DNA of 64,000 nt. Source: an uncultured Prolixibacteraceae bacterium. GTDB taxonomy: Bacteria > Bacteroidota > Bacteroidia > Bacteroidales > Prolixibacteraceae. Location: the NCBI GenBank assembly GCA_913063265.1, contig CAJXZG010000006.1, positions 1 through 64,000 of the forward strand, in the 5' to 3' direction. Below, one piece after another: positions 9,149 to 17,785 of this stretch. The notes beneath the pieces are model-generated. The model was given only the letters and a program-made list of their open reading frames with translations. It searched no databases and was not told the DNA's origin. The translations under genes and the position numbers were made by a program. Every line of letters starts with the position of its first letter. The stretch's first letter is position 1.

Positions 9149-12100
9149 TTAAAATTTAATATTCACGTTAAATCCTATGCTCCGTGGCGTTGGTAAATTG
9201 TACGACAAAATACCCTGCCCGTTATTACCCGTACCCAAACTGGCTTCCGGGTCAACATGATCGACTTCTTTGTACAAGAAGAATAAATTTCTGCCAATAA
9301 GACCAACGTTAACACCTTTAATAAAACCATCTTTTAGTATTGAGTTTGGTAAATTATAAGAAAGCACAAACTCTCTCAGACGGATATTAGATTGAGAGAA
9401 TACATATTCAGATGCAATTCCTGAAACTGCTCCCCAATAATCCTGTCCACTTATTGATGTTTCATTTTTAACGTAGGTATCATCATCCTGCTTTACATAT
9501 CCATCAACAACAATTCCTTCGCGATGTTCGAGACTTTGTACAGAAACTCCCGAACCATCCAAAGCAGCACTTGTTTGAGAATATATTTTTCCACCAAATC
9601 TGGCATCGATTAAGAAACGCAAAGAGATATCCTTATAGGTTAAGGTATTGGTCAGTCCACCTATCCAGTCTGGTTGTGAATTTCCTAAGAATACTTTTTC
9701 GGTGGAAGCCTGTGGACGCCCGTTTGCATCAACTACCAACTGACCTGCATCGTTTGTACGCCAGGTTGTTCCATAAAGATCGCCATATCCGCCTCCAACT
9801 GTTGCCACAACACTAAGGTTACCAGAATTTGTGGTATTCAGCGGATGCTCCTCTAAATCTTCAATTAATTCGTTAAGTGAATTTTTGTTTTGCGAGAAGT
9901 TAGCGGAAATCTGCCATGAGAAATTTTCTGTTCTTACAGGAATACCCCCCACCAACATTTCAAAACCTTTATTCGTCATTTCGCCGATATTTTCTCTGAA
10001 ATAACTATAACCTGTTGATTCAGGAACCGGTACATCATAAATTTGATCTGTTGTTTTAATGTTATAAATCGAAACATCGAAGAACAACCTATTATTCAAC
10101 ATACTACCTTCAAGACCAAACTCCAGTGAAGCAATATTTTCGGGTTTTAATTCCGGATTGAATTTCACATTGGGACGAGACAATTGTGTTAATCCAAGAT
10201 AACCGTCTGAAGCTACATTATAATATGAGTACAATTGATAAGGAGAAGTATCGTTACCAACATTTGCCCAACTCGCTCTAACTTTTAACAGGTTAAATAA
10301 TTCTGCATCCCTGTCGAAAAGTTCATTGGCAAGAAACGAACCAGTAACAGACGGGTAGAAATAAGAGCGATTATTTTCGCCTAAGGTTGAAGACCAATCG
10401 TTACGTCCGGTAACATCGAGGTAAACAAAATCGCGGAATGACAAAGAAACCTGGCCATACAAAGAATTGATAATTTTCTCTTCCAACGGAGTATATGACG
10501 GTCTTTGAACAACTGAATTTGCCACCGTTGCACGTGTTGGTATTTTAAAGTTTTCACCATAAATACTTTGTGCTTCATATGTCCGGTAAGAGTGATTTCC
10601 TCCAAGATTTGCTGACAAATTAAAATCAGTACTTAAATCTTTATCAATCATGATAAGGAAATCAGCATTGGTTTCAGTGTTTCTGCTGTTTCCAAAGTTC
10701 AATCTTCCACTTTTGTAAAAATGATGTCCGGGCTGATTTACACTTTCATATCTGACAGAAGTAACATCCGTTCCAATTCTTACAAACGCCGAAATCCAAT
10801 CAGTAAACTCATAAGTTGCTTTGGCAAAGCCAAGGAAACGATCTCTTTTATTTTCGTTTCTGTCATGGTAAAGCATCCAATATGGATTTGCTCCGAGAGA
10901 ACCAAATGAAATAGAATTTAACGACTCTTCAGGTATTTGATAAACTTTCAAATCATTAATATCAACATTTCTTGGCATTGTAAGTATGGTTGATAAAACT
11001 CCTTCCGTACCCTGAGAAATCCTGTTATTTAAAACCTGAGTAAAGTAAGTTGCTTTTGCATCTACTGTAAATTTATCGGTCAAATCTACCACACTCCGAA
11101 GATTGAAGTTGTGACTTTTCAAGTCTGAATTCGGAATCATTGAAGTGGTTTTATTATTCGTATATGAAAAACGCATTGAATAATTTTCACCACCCCCATC
11201 TAAAGAGATTGTATTAACATACTTCTCTCCAGTCTGGAAGAAATCCTCAAAGTTAGAAGGTTGGGCAACATAAGGTCTTTCTTCTCCGGTATAATAGAGT
11301 TGATTGCTACCGTCCAGTTTGGGGCCCCACGAACCGGAAGCGCCTTTAAGGTCTGTAATATTCCCGGGAACATTACCCTGAGTACCTTGTCCGTATTCAT
11401 TTTGATATTCCGGTAAAATCATTGGATTATCAAACGTGATATTGGAGTTTAATGAAACACCCAATCCTTTATTACGATTACCTTTTTTGGTAGTAATCAG
11501 AAGTACACCGTTACCTGCTCTTGAACCATAAAGAGCCGCAGCATTTGGCCCTTTCAATACCGTGATTGATTCAATATCATCAGGGTTAATATCGGTAATA
11601 CCACCACCGGTTACAGTACTGTTATAAACACTACCACCGCTGTTTACACCACTGTCATCGATAGGTACACCATCAACAACAACCAGAGGTTGGTTATTTC
11701 CGGTTATGGAATTATTTCCCCTGATTATTACACGGGAACCTCCACCCGGGCCACCTGTTCCCTGGGTTACAACAACACCTGCCACTTTACCAACCAGTGA
11801 GTTGGCAGGGTTATGGTCTTTAACCATGGATATTTCGTCTCCTCCTACTTCAGTAACTGCATATCCCAGGGCTTTTTTATCTTTTGAAAGTCCGAGAGCA
11901 GTAACTACAACTTCCTCTAAACCAATTTCTTTTGGTAACAATGTAACATCGATAGTTGAACGCCCCTCAACCAGTTCTTCGATTGTTTGCATTCCTACAA
12001 AAGTGAAGACTAACGTGGCACTTTCAGACACCGTAATGGAATAACCACCATCAATGTCGGTTATAGTTCCATTAGCAGTTCCTACTTCCACTACTGTAAC

Positions 12101-12214
12101 ACCGGGAATCCCGACGCCATCATTTCCTGTAACCGTTCCGGTTACTGACTGTTGTGCAACTGCATTACCAATTAATGCAAAACACACAGCAAAAATCATC
12201 AGAATTTTTCGCAT
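9149..12214 (-). CDS. susC: SusC/RagA-family TonB-dependent outer-membrane transporter
   Basis: A 1021-residue TonB-dependent transporter. After the signal peptide (MRKILMIFAVCFALIGNAVA) comes a carboxypeptidase-regulatory-like beta-sandwich (about 22-100; SVTGTVTGNDGVGIPGVTVV), then the SusC/RagA plug with GLEEVVVTALG and the signature NPANSLVGKVAGVVVTQG, then a 22-strand-type barrel ending in Phe (SIGFNVNIKF). The family imports oligosaccharides together with the SusD partner. There is no FecR-like extension, so regulation through an anti-sigma factor is not suggested. The start lies 32 bases after the stop of the ROK regulator on the same strand, which points to one ROK-susC-susD transcript. 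Confidence 0.95.
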   Translation of the reverse strand: MRKILMIFAVCFALIGNAVAQQSVTGTVTGNDGVGIPGVTVVEVGTANGTITDIDGGYSITVSESATLVFTFVGMQTIEELVEGRSTIDVTLLPKEIGLEEVVVTALGLSKDKKALGYAVTEVGGDEISMVKDHNPANSLVGKVAGVVVTQGTGGPGGGSRVIIRGNNSITGNNQPLVVVDGVPIDDSGVNSGGSVYNSTVTGGGITDINPDDIESITVLKGPNAAALYGSRAGNGVLLITTKKGNRNKGLGVSLNSNITFDNPMILPEYQNEYGQGTQGNVPGNITDLKGASGSWGPKLDGSNQLYYTGEERPYVAQPSNFEDFFQTGEKYVNTISLDGGGENYSMRFSYTNNKTTSMIPNSDLKSHNFNLRSVVDLTDKFTVDAKATYFTQVLNNRISQGTEGVLSTILTMPRNVDINDLKVYQIPEESLNSISFGSLGANPYWMLYHDRNENKRDRFLGFAKATYEFTDWISAFVRIGTDVTSVRYESVNQPGHHFYKSGRLNFGNSRNTETNADFLIMIDKDLSTDFNLSANLGGNHSYRTYEAQSIYGENFKIPTRATVANSVVQRPSYTPLEEKIINSLYGQVSLSFRDFVYLDVTGRNDWSSTLGENNRSYFYPSVTGSFLANELFDRDAELFNLLKVRASWANVGNDTSPYQLYSYYNVASDGYLGLTQLSRPNVKFNPELKPENIASLEFGLEGSMLNNRLFFDVSIYNIKTTDQIYDVPVPESTGYSYFRENIGEMTNKGFEMLVGGIPVRTENFSWQISANFSQNKNSLNELIEDLEEHPLNTTNSGNLSVVATVGGGYGDLYGTTWRTNDAGQLVVDANGRPQASTEKVFLGNSQPDWIGGLTNTLTYKDISLRFLIDARFGGKIYSQTSAALDGSGVSVQSLEHREGIVVDGYVKQDDDTYVKNETSISGQDYWGAVSGIASEYVFSQSNIRLREFVLSYNLPNSILKDGFIKGVNVGLIGRNLFFLYKEVDHVDPEASLGTGNNGQGILSYNLPTPRSIGFNVNIKF

Positions 12215-12246
12215 AGATTTTAATTTTCATAGTTAATAATTCAAGT

Positions 12247-13479
12247 TTAATTTTTCCTATTCATTTCGCTGAACAACTCTTTAAACAGCATTGCTGTTAA
12301 TCCGAGTAGTCCGGATTGTTCCCAATTTTCAGAAATCACAATTTTTACGTTGGAAGAAATTTTATCAAGGCAAAATTTATTTAATGTGTATTCAACAGGT
12401 GCAAGTATAAATTGATTGGCCTGCGATACAACACCTCCCAGTACAATGATTTCAGGATTTAATAATTGAACAGCTACCGACAAGCCCTTCCCCAGTGCCT
12501 TCCCCAAATCGTGCAATAATGAAATGGAGAATTCATCTCCTGATTTTGCAGCTTTTATTACATCTTCAGGTTGTAATTGATCAGTTTTGTTTTTAAAATT
12601 TAAAGTGAGCTGAGATACAACATTTTCTTCAATTCCTTTTATTGCATTATTAACCAGGACATATGAAGAAGCTATGGTTTCCAGACAACCCCGTTTCCCG
12701 CAAATACAAAGTTCACCTTCATCCACAAACTTTGAATGTGAAAGTTCTCCTGCAAAACCTGTTGAACCGTTGTATAATTTTTTGTTTAAAATCATACCCA
12801 TTCCAATCCCCAGGTTCCAGTTTATGATCACAGCATTCGAATGCCCCCTGGCTTTTCCAAAAATATATTCACCATACGCCTGCATTCGGGCATCGTTATT
12901 TACATATACATATTTATCAAACTTACTTTCAAGCCTTTGTTTTACATAAATGTATTCCTTGTTTTTTATAGTATAATTTATTCCGGAAGTCTCGTCAACC
13001 AACCCGGGCATAGATAATCCAACAGCGAAGATTCTGTTCTCATCAATTTCGAATTCTTTTATTAAATCCTGAGCATTATCATAAATTTTTTCAACCAGTT
13101 GGTTATCATCAATAGAGGTTTCGAAATATCGCATGGCAGTAACAGGCTCATTATGTGAATTGTAAACTATCATTTTTGCTTTGAACCGCAAGAGCTCGCA
13201 TGCAATAATATAAACCGATTCATTAAGTAATCTGAACATTACCGGCTTTCTGCCGCCACTGGATTTTCCGGTACCACAAGCCTCAACAAATTTTAAATCC
13301 GATAATTCGCTTAGTAACGCTAACGCAGTCGGAAGACTTACCCCAATTTTTTTACTTAATACTGATCCTGATAAAGAATCATGTTGATAAAGCAGTTGCA
13401 AAATTTTCTTCTTTTGCCTGTACTTTTTTAGTTCGTTTCCGCTAAGCTTAAGTTCTTTAATATCTTCAGAAAAAATCAT
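12247..13479 (-). CDS. ROK-family transcriptional regulator (NagC/XylR/Mlc-like)
   Basis: A 410-residue ROK protein. The first 75 residues hold a winged helix-turn-helix (KKKILQLLYQHDSLSGSVLSK), followed by the sugar kinase-like ROK fold. Within it, WNLGIGMGMILN is the phosphate loop and GELCICGKRGCLETIAS contains the Cys-x-Cys-Gly...Gly-Cys zinc site of the family. Such proteins usually repress transport and catabolic genes until a sugar or sugar phosphate binds. Because it is encoded just upstream of susC on the same strand and divergently from the first sulfatase, it probably controls this locus, perhaps also itself. The inducer cannot be read off. Confidence 0.92.
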   Translation of the reverse strand: MIFSEDIKELKLSGNELKKYRQKKKILQLLYQHDSLSGSVLSKKIGVSLPTALALLSELSDLKFVEACGTGKSSGGRKPVMFRLLNESVYIIACELLRFKAKMIVYNSHNEPVTAMRYFETSIDDNQLVEKIYDNAQDLIKEFEIDENRIFAVGLSMPGLVDETSGINYTIKNKEYIYVKQRLESKFDKYVYVNNDARMQAYGEYIFGKARGHSNAVIINWNLGIGMGMILNKKLYNGSTGFAGELSHSKFVDEGELCICGKRGCLETIASSYVLVNNAIKGIEENVVSQLTLNFKNKTDQLQPEDVIKAAKSGDEFSISLLHDLGKALGKGLSVAVQLLNPEIIVLGGVVSQANQFILAPVEYTLNKFCLDKISSNVKIVISENWEQSGLLGLTAMLFKELFSEMNRKN

Positions 13480-13797
13480 TCAATTTTATTCTAAATAAAA
13501 ATATCGATGCAATTTACAGCTATTTTTTTATTAACTCCAACTATTTATTAAATTTTTTTATAAAGTATTGCACATTGAGTAAATATTATAGCAACACTGA
13601 AAAGTCTTTTATTCACGTGAAGCTAAATTTTCATCCGATTTAAAACAACTATACTTTCCGGTTTTCCTGAAAGCTTTCTTTTTAGTAAACTTGTAATTTT
13701 AATAAAAAACGGAAACAACTTTTTAAAGCTTATCCTGCTAATAGCTCAAATAAATGCAGGAAACAGTAATATTGTAATAAATCAAAAAATCATAATT
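13480..13797. promoter_or_regulatory. divergent intergenic region between the ROK regulator and first sulfatase
   Basis: This is 318 AT-rich bases without an ORF. It must hold the promoter of the ROK-susC-susD unit and that of the sulfatase. A near match to the Bacteroidota -7 box (TAAACTTG, one mismatch to TAnnTTTG) lies at 13686-13693 on the plus strand. I see no clear palindromic ROK operator by eye, although one would be expected here. Confidence 0.5.
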
Positions 13798-15423
13798 ATG
13801 AATCTAAGATCACTAAACTCAATAACTCTGATTCTTTTGGGTTTGATATTATTTTCCTGCGAAACTTCTGAAAAGGAGAAACAGCAAAAACCCAATATTC
13901 TTTTTATCATGAGCGACGACCATGCGTATCAGGCAGTTAGTGCTTATGGACATGGATTGAACAAAACACCAAACATCGACCGTTTGGCTGAGGAAGGTGC
14001 CGTTTTTACCAGGGCAACAGTTACCAATTCTATTTGTGCACCAAGTCGCGCTGTATTGCTTACGGGGAAGCATAGTTTTATAAATGGGAAAGTAGACAAT
14101 GTTCAGCCCTTTAACTGGGACCAGGACAATTTTCCAAAATTAATGCAGGCAAACGGTTACCAAACCGCAATGATCGGAAAGATCCATCTTGACGGACTTC
14201 CTCAGGGATTTGATTTTTCAATGGTACTTCCGGGTCAGGGACACTATTATAATCCGGATTTTTTAATAAACGGAGAACGAAAAAGATTTGAAGGTTACTG
14301 TACAGAAATCATTACGGAAACCATGCTTGACTGGTTAAAAAATAAAAGAGATCCAAATAAACCTTTCTGTGCATTGTACCATCAAAAAGCACCCCATAGG
14401 AACTGGAAGCCTGCACCAAAATATTTAACGCTTTACGATGATGTTACATTTGATCCTCCGGCAAACTATTTTGATGACTATGAAGGAATGGGAACTGCCG
14501 CAAAGGAACAGGAAATGCAGATTGATGGCCATGCGCGTTGGGGGCACGATTTTAAAATGCTTGTAGATCCTGACGGAAATCCAACTGGTTTTGAAAACGA
14601 ATTAAAACGTTTCAATGAAAAACAAAAAGAAGACTGGCTGGCTGCCTACACCCCAAAGAATGAAGCAATGAAAGCTGCCAAACTTGAAGGAAAAGAACTG
14701 GGATTGTGGAAATTCAACCGTTACATTAAAGATTATTTACGTACTATTAAATCTGTTGACGATGGTGTTGGTGAAGTACTTGATTATTTAGATGAGGCAG
14801 GTCTTGCGGAAAACACAATTGTAGTTTATACTTCAGACCAGGGATTCTATCTTGGAGAACATGGCTGGTTCGACAAACGTTTTATGTATGAAGAATCATT
14901 CCGGACACCTTTGTTGATGCGTTATCCAAAAGAAATTGAGGCTGGCACAAAAATCGATAAATTGGTTCAAAACCTCGACTTTGCTCCTACTTTCCTTGAT
15001 TATGCAGGAATTGAGATTCCGGAAGAAATGCAGGGAGAATCTTTCCGTGAACTGGTAGGTGGAAAAACCGAAGAATGGCGTGATGCCGTTTATTATACCT
15101 ACTACGAGTACCCATCGGTACATATGGTAAAACGTCACTACGGTGTGGCAACCGAACGTTACAAATTGATGCATTTTTACTACGATATTGATGAATGGGA
15201 AATGTATGATTTGGAAACAGACCCATCTGAGATGCAAAACGTTTATGGCAATCCTGAATATGCGGAGATTCAAAAAGAACTACATTCAAGATTAGAAGAA
15301 TTAAGGGAGTACTACGGAGATAGCGACGAAAATAACGAGAAATTTAAAAAAGCATATCTCAACCATCAGGAAAAGAGAAGGAAAGAACAGGAAGCACGTC
15401 AGGCTGCTCAAAAAAATAACTAG
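13798..15423 (+). CDS. sulfatase (S1 family, Cys-type), lipoprotein
   Basis: A 541-residue type I sulfatase exported as a lipoprotein (Cys21 in LILFSC). The metal-binding N-terminus PNILFIMSDDH and the signature CAPSRAVLLTG are present, so Cys80 is the residue oxidised to formylglycine. Further active-site elements are MIGKIHLDG, HQKAPH and YTSDQGFYLGEHGWFDKR. The C-terminal subdomain (YKLMHFYYDIDEWEMYDLETDP) is typical, and a charged Lys/Gln-rich tail ends the protein. No formylglycine-generating maturase is encoded in this window, so one must be elsewhere. It removes sulfate from a saccharide, probably in the periplasm; the S1 subfamily is not assigned. Confidence 0.95.
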   Translation: MNLRSLNSITLILLGLILFSCETSEKEKQQKPNILFIMSDDHAYQAVSAYGHGLNKTPNIDRLAEEGAVFTRATVTNSICAPSRAVLLTGKHSFINGKVDNVQPFNWDQDNFPKLMQANGYQTAMIGKIHLDGLPQGFDFSMVLPGQGHYYNPDFLINGERKRFEGYCTEIITETMLDWLKNKRDPNKPFCALYHQKAPHRNWKPAPKYLTLYDDVTFDPPANYFDDYEGMGTAAKEQEMQIDGHARWGHDFKMLVDPDGNPTGFENELKRFNEKQKEDWLAAYTPKNEAMKAAKLEGKELGLWKFNRYIKDYLRTIKSVDDGVGEVLDYLDEAGLAENTIVVYTSDQGFYLGEHGWFDKRFMYEESFRTPLLMRYPKEIEAGTKIDKLVQNLDFAPTFLDYAGIEIPEEMQGESFRELVGGKTEEWRDAVYYTYYEYPSVHMVKRHYGVATERYKLMHFYYDIDEWEMYDLETDPSEMQNVYGNPEYAEIQKELHSRLEELREYYGDSDENNEKFKKAYLNHQEKRRKEQEARQAAQKNN

Positions 15424-15465
15424 AAGAATTAATAATATCATACGATATAAATAAAATTTAAAAGA

Positions 15466-15880
15466 ATATTCGCTTTACATTTCGCTTCTAATGACAGATT
15501 TTTATGAAAGACCATGAATCCGTCAACTTACGGCCAGGGTGACGTTCTTAACTGGCTTCTGCACAGTTTATTTTGTCGGCATGCTGTCCGCCAGCTGGCG
15601 GATTCAGCATCTCTGTCATTTCCTCATTATGCCCAAAAAATTTGTGGTGAGCCCTCTGATTGACAAACAATTGCGGATATAGGGTAAAAGAATAGAGGTT
15701 TGTAGAAATACTGCAAACCCTTATTCTTTTACTATTAAATTGCCATTCCAACTACCCGATTCAATTTTATGTAGTACTTTTTAGCGCTGAATGCAGTGAA
15801 CTCGCTTAGTGGTTTTGAACCGCTTAGCGCATACCAAAAACAATCTGTCATTGGAAGCAAAGCGAGGAATCTTTCTTTAT
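15466..15880. repeat. MITE-like repeat island with inverted ends
   Basis: The left end (about 15466-15505, containing cgcttctaatgacagattt) and the right end (about 15838-15875, containing aatctgtcattggaagcaaa) are imperfect inverted copies of the tGTCATTnnGAnGC-type dispersed repeat often seen between Bacteroidota genes. Inside are a 30-base near-perfect palindrome at 15581-15610 built around TCCGCCAGCTGGCGGA, a hairpin with two 22-base arms (15684-15705 and 15711-15732, 19 of 22 positions matching) and a 5-base loop, and a weaker hairpin near 15803-15828. There is no coding potential. It may be a non-autonomous mobile element or a structured RNA. Confidence 0.6.
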
Positions 15881-15906
15881 TCAACTTAATTCAATACATT
15901 ATTTTT

Positions 15907-15914
15907 TATTTTTG
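15907..15914 (+). promoter_or_regulatory. possible -7 box of the second sulfatase gene
   Basis: TATTTTTG matches the Bacteroidota consensus TAnnTTTG. It lies 23 bases before the ATG, which would give a very short leader. No convincing TTTG -33 box is seen. Confidence 0.35.
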
Positions 15915-15936
15915 GAAACAAATAAACGACTGAACC

Positions 15937-17691
15937 ATGCAAAAACTTTTCATTTTTATAATTCTACTATTCGTTCTTTTTTCCTGTTCAAAAACAAATG
16001 AAAACCAACAACCTAACATAATCATCATTTTAACCGACGACCAGGGCTGGGGCGATTTAAGTATAAATGGAAATACTAACATTTCAACTCCAAACATCGA
16101 TAAACTGGCAGAAAACGGAGTTACTTTTGACAGGTTTTATGTTTGCCCGGTTTGCTCTCCTACACGCGCCGAATTATTAACAGGCAGATATCATGTTCGT
16201 TCGGGTGTGTGGGAAACAGGTGCCGGTGGCGAAAGAATGGATTTAGACGAAACCACCATTGCAGAAGTATTTAAAGAAGCGGGCTACGCTACTGCAGCTT
16301 ACGGCAAATGGCATAACGGAATGCAAGCACCTTATCATCCTAATTCAAGGGGATTTGATGACTATTATGGTTTTTGCTCAGGTCACTGGGGAAATTATTA
16401 CAGTCCGATGTTAGAACACAATGGCGAGATTGTTCAGGGAAAGGGATTTATCATCGATGACCTTACCAACCATGGAATCGAGTTTATTAAAAAGAATAAA
16501 GACAATCCCTTTTTCCTTTATTTACCATACAACACACCACACAGTCCAATGCAGGTGCCGGATGAATGGTGGGATAACTTCAAGGACAAAAATCTAGAGA
16601 TGTACAATCGTGAACCTGAAAAAGAAGACACACTTTTTACAAAAGCAGCACTTGCCATGTGCGAGAATATCGACTGGAATGTGGGCCGGATTGTAAAACA
16701 GGTTGAAGAATCCGGACTGCTTGAGAATACGATTATAATGTATCTATCTGACAATGGGCCAAACGGTATCCGATGGAACGGTGGTATGAAAGGCAAAAAG
16801 GGCTCCACCGATGAAGGTGGTGTTCGTTCTCCATTGTTTGTGCAATGGCAAGGTACCTTGGGAAAAGGGAAAGTAGTTAATGAAATTGCTGCAGGAATAG
16901 ACTTTTTACCAACGCTCGCAGAAATTGCAGGTATAGAAATTAATTCTGAGAAACCTTTGGACGGTAAAAGTTTAACACCACTTTTGTTTGAAGACAGTCC
17001 GCAATGGGCAGACCGTTCAATATACAGTCATTGGCATGGAAGAGTGAGTGCACGAAACCAAAAATTCAGACTGGATAATAAAAACCAGCTATTTGACATG
17101 GAAAACGACCCGGGACAATTTATCAATGTAGCTGAGGAATTTCCCGATGTTTACAAAAAGATGGTGGCCGAAAAAGAAAAATGGGAACAAGAAGTACTTT
17201 CAGAACTTGAATTTGGAAAACTTCAGCCTTTTACCGTTGGTGCACCAGATTTTGATTTTACTCAATTACCGGCAAGAGATGGTATTGCTCACGGAAATAT
17301 TATACGTTCAAACCGTTGGCCAAATTCTTCGTATTATTTAAACTGGATTAGTACTAAGGATAGCATTACCTGGAATGTGGAAGTTTTAACAGAGGGAACA
17401 TATGAAGTTGAACTTTATTATACATGCGCAGAGAAAAATATAGGTTCTGAAATAGAATTAAAATTTAAAAACGAAAGGTTGCAATATAAAATTTTGGAAG
17501 CCTTTGACCCACCGCTTTTGGATGATGACGATATTTATCCCAGAGGAGAAGGTTATGTAAAACCATTCAAAAAAGTAAAAATGGGAAATTTGAAACTCTC
17601 AAAAGACACAGGGACCTTGACCTTAAAAGCAAATACTATTCCCGGAACACAGGTGATGGATTTTAGATTGTTAATGTTAAAAAGAATCTGA
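15937..17691 (+). CDS. sulfatase (arylsulfatase A-like, Cys-type) with C-terminal accessory domain
   Basis: A 584-residue lipoprotein sulfatase (Cys17 in LFVLFSC). PNIIIILTDDQGWGD starts the catalytic domain, and CSPTRAELLTGR gives Cys73 as the formylglycine precursor. AAYGKWHNG, PYNTPHSPMQVP and MYLSDNGPNG complete the active site. The sulfatase fold ends near residue 430. Residues from about 440 to 584 form an extra beta-rich domain (TEGTYEVELYYTCAEKNIG, a shape reminiscent of carbohydrate-binding or DUF-type sandwich modules). It is encoded downstream of the first sulfatase and upstream of GH110, so it likely acts on the same glycan at another sulfate position. Specificity is not assigned. 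Confidence 0.94.
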   Translation: MQKLFIFIILLFVLFSCSKTNENQQPNIIIILTDDQGWGDLSINGNTNISTPNIDKLAENGVTFDRFYVCPVCSPTRAELLTGRYHVRSGVWETGAGGERMDLDETTIAEVFKEAGYATAAYGKWHNGMQAPYHPNSRGFDDYYGFCSGHWGNYYSPMLEHNGEIVQGKGFIIDDLTNHGIEFIKKNKDNPFFLYLPYNTPHSPMQVPDEWWDNFKDKNLEMYNREPEKEDTLFTKAALAMCENIDWNVGRIVKQVEESGLLENTIIMYLSDNGPNGIRWNGGMKGKKGSTDEGGVRSPLFVQWQGTLGKGKVVNEIAAGIDFLPTLAEIAGIEINSEKPLDGKSLTPLLFEDSPQWADRSIYSHWHGRVSARNQKFRLDNKNQLFDMENDPGQFINVAEEFPDVYKKMVAEKEKWEQEVLSELEFGKLQPFTVGAPDFDFTQLPARDGIAHGNIIRSNRWPNSSYYLNWISTKDSITWNVEVLTEGTYEVELYYTCAEKNIGSEIELKFKNERLQYKILEAFDPPLLDDDDIYPRGEGYVKPFKKVKMGNLKLSKDTGTLTLKANTIPGTQVMDFRLLMLKRI

Positions 17692-17785
17692 TTTTGAAAG
17701 TAACTTCTTGCAACACTACTTAAAAATGTTTCTTTTTGGTTTAAACCAATTTTTATAACTTGCCATACCATTAAATACAAAACCC

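Larger units (their letters stand above)
15424..15936. other. gene-free, palindrome-rich intergenic region between two sulfatase genes
   Basis: No credible gene lies in these 513 bases. They contain a repeat island (separate entry) with imperfect inverted outer ends and at least three hairpins, followed by the promoter region of the second sulfatase. The only open frame, on the minus strand at 15548-15751, has no family resemblance and runs through the palindromes. Confidence 0.7.

Noticed and set aside
15548-15751. 67-codon frame on the minus strand between the sulfatases
   Set aside because: It runs through palindromes and a repeat island; composition and lack of conservation signals argue against a gene.
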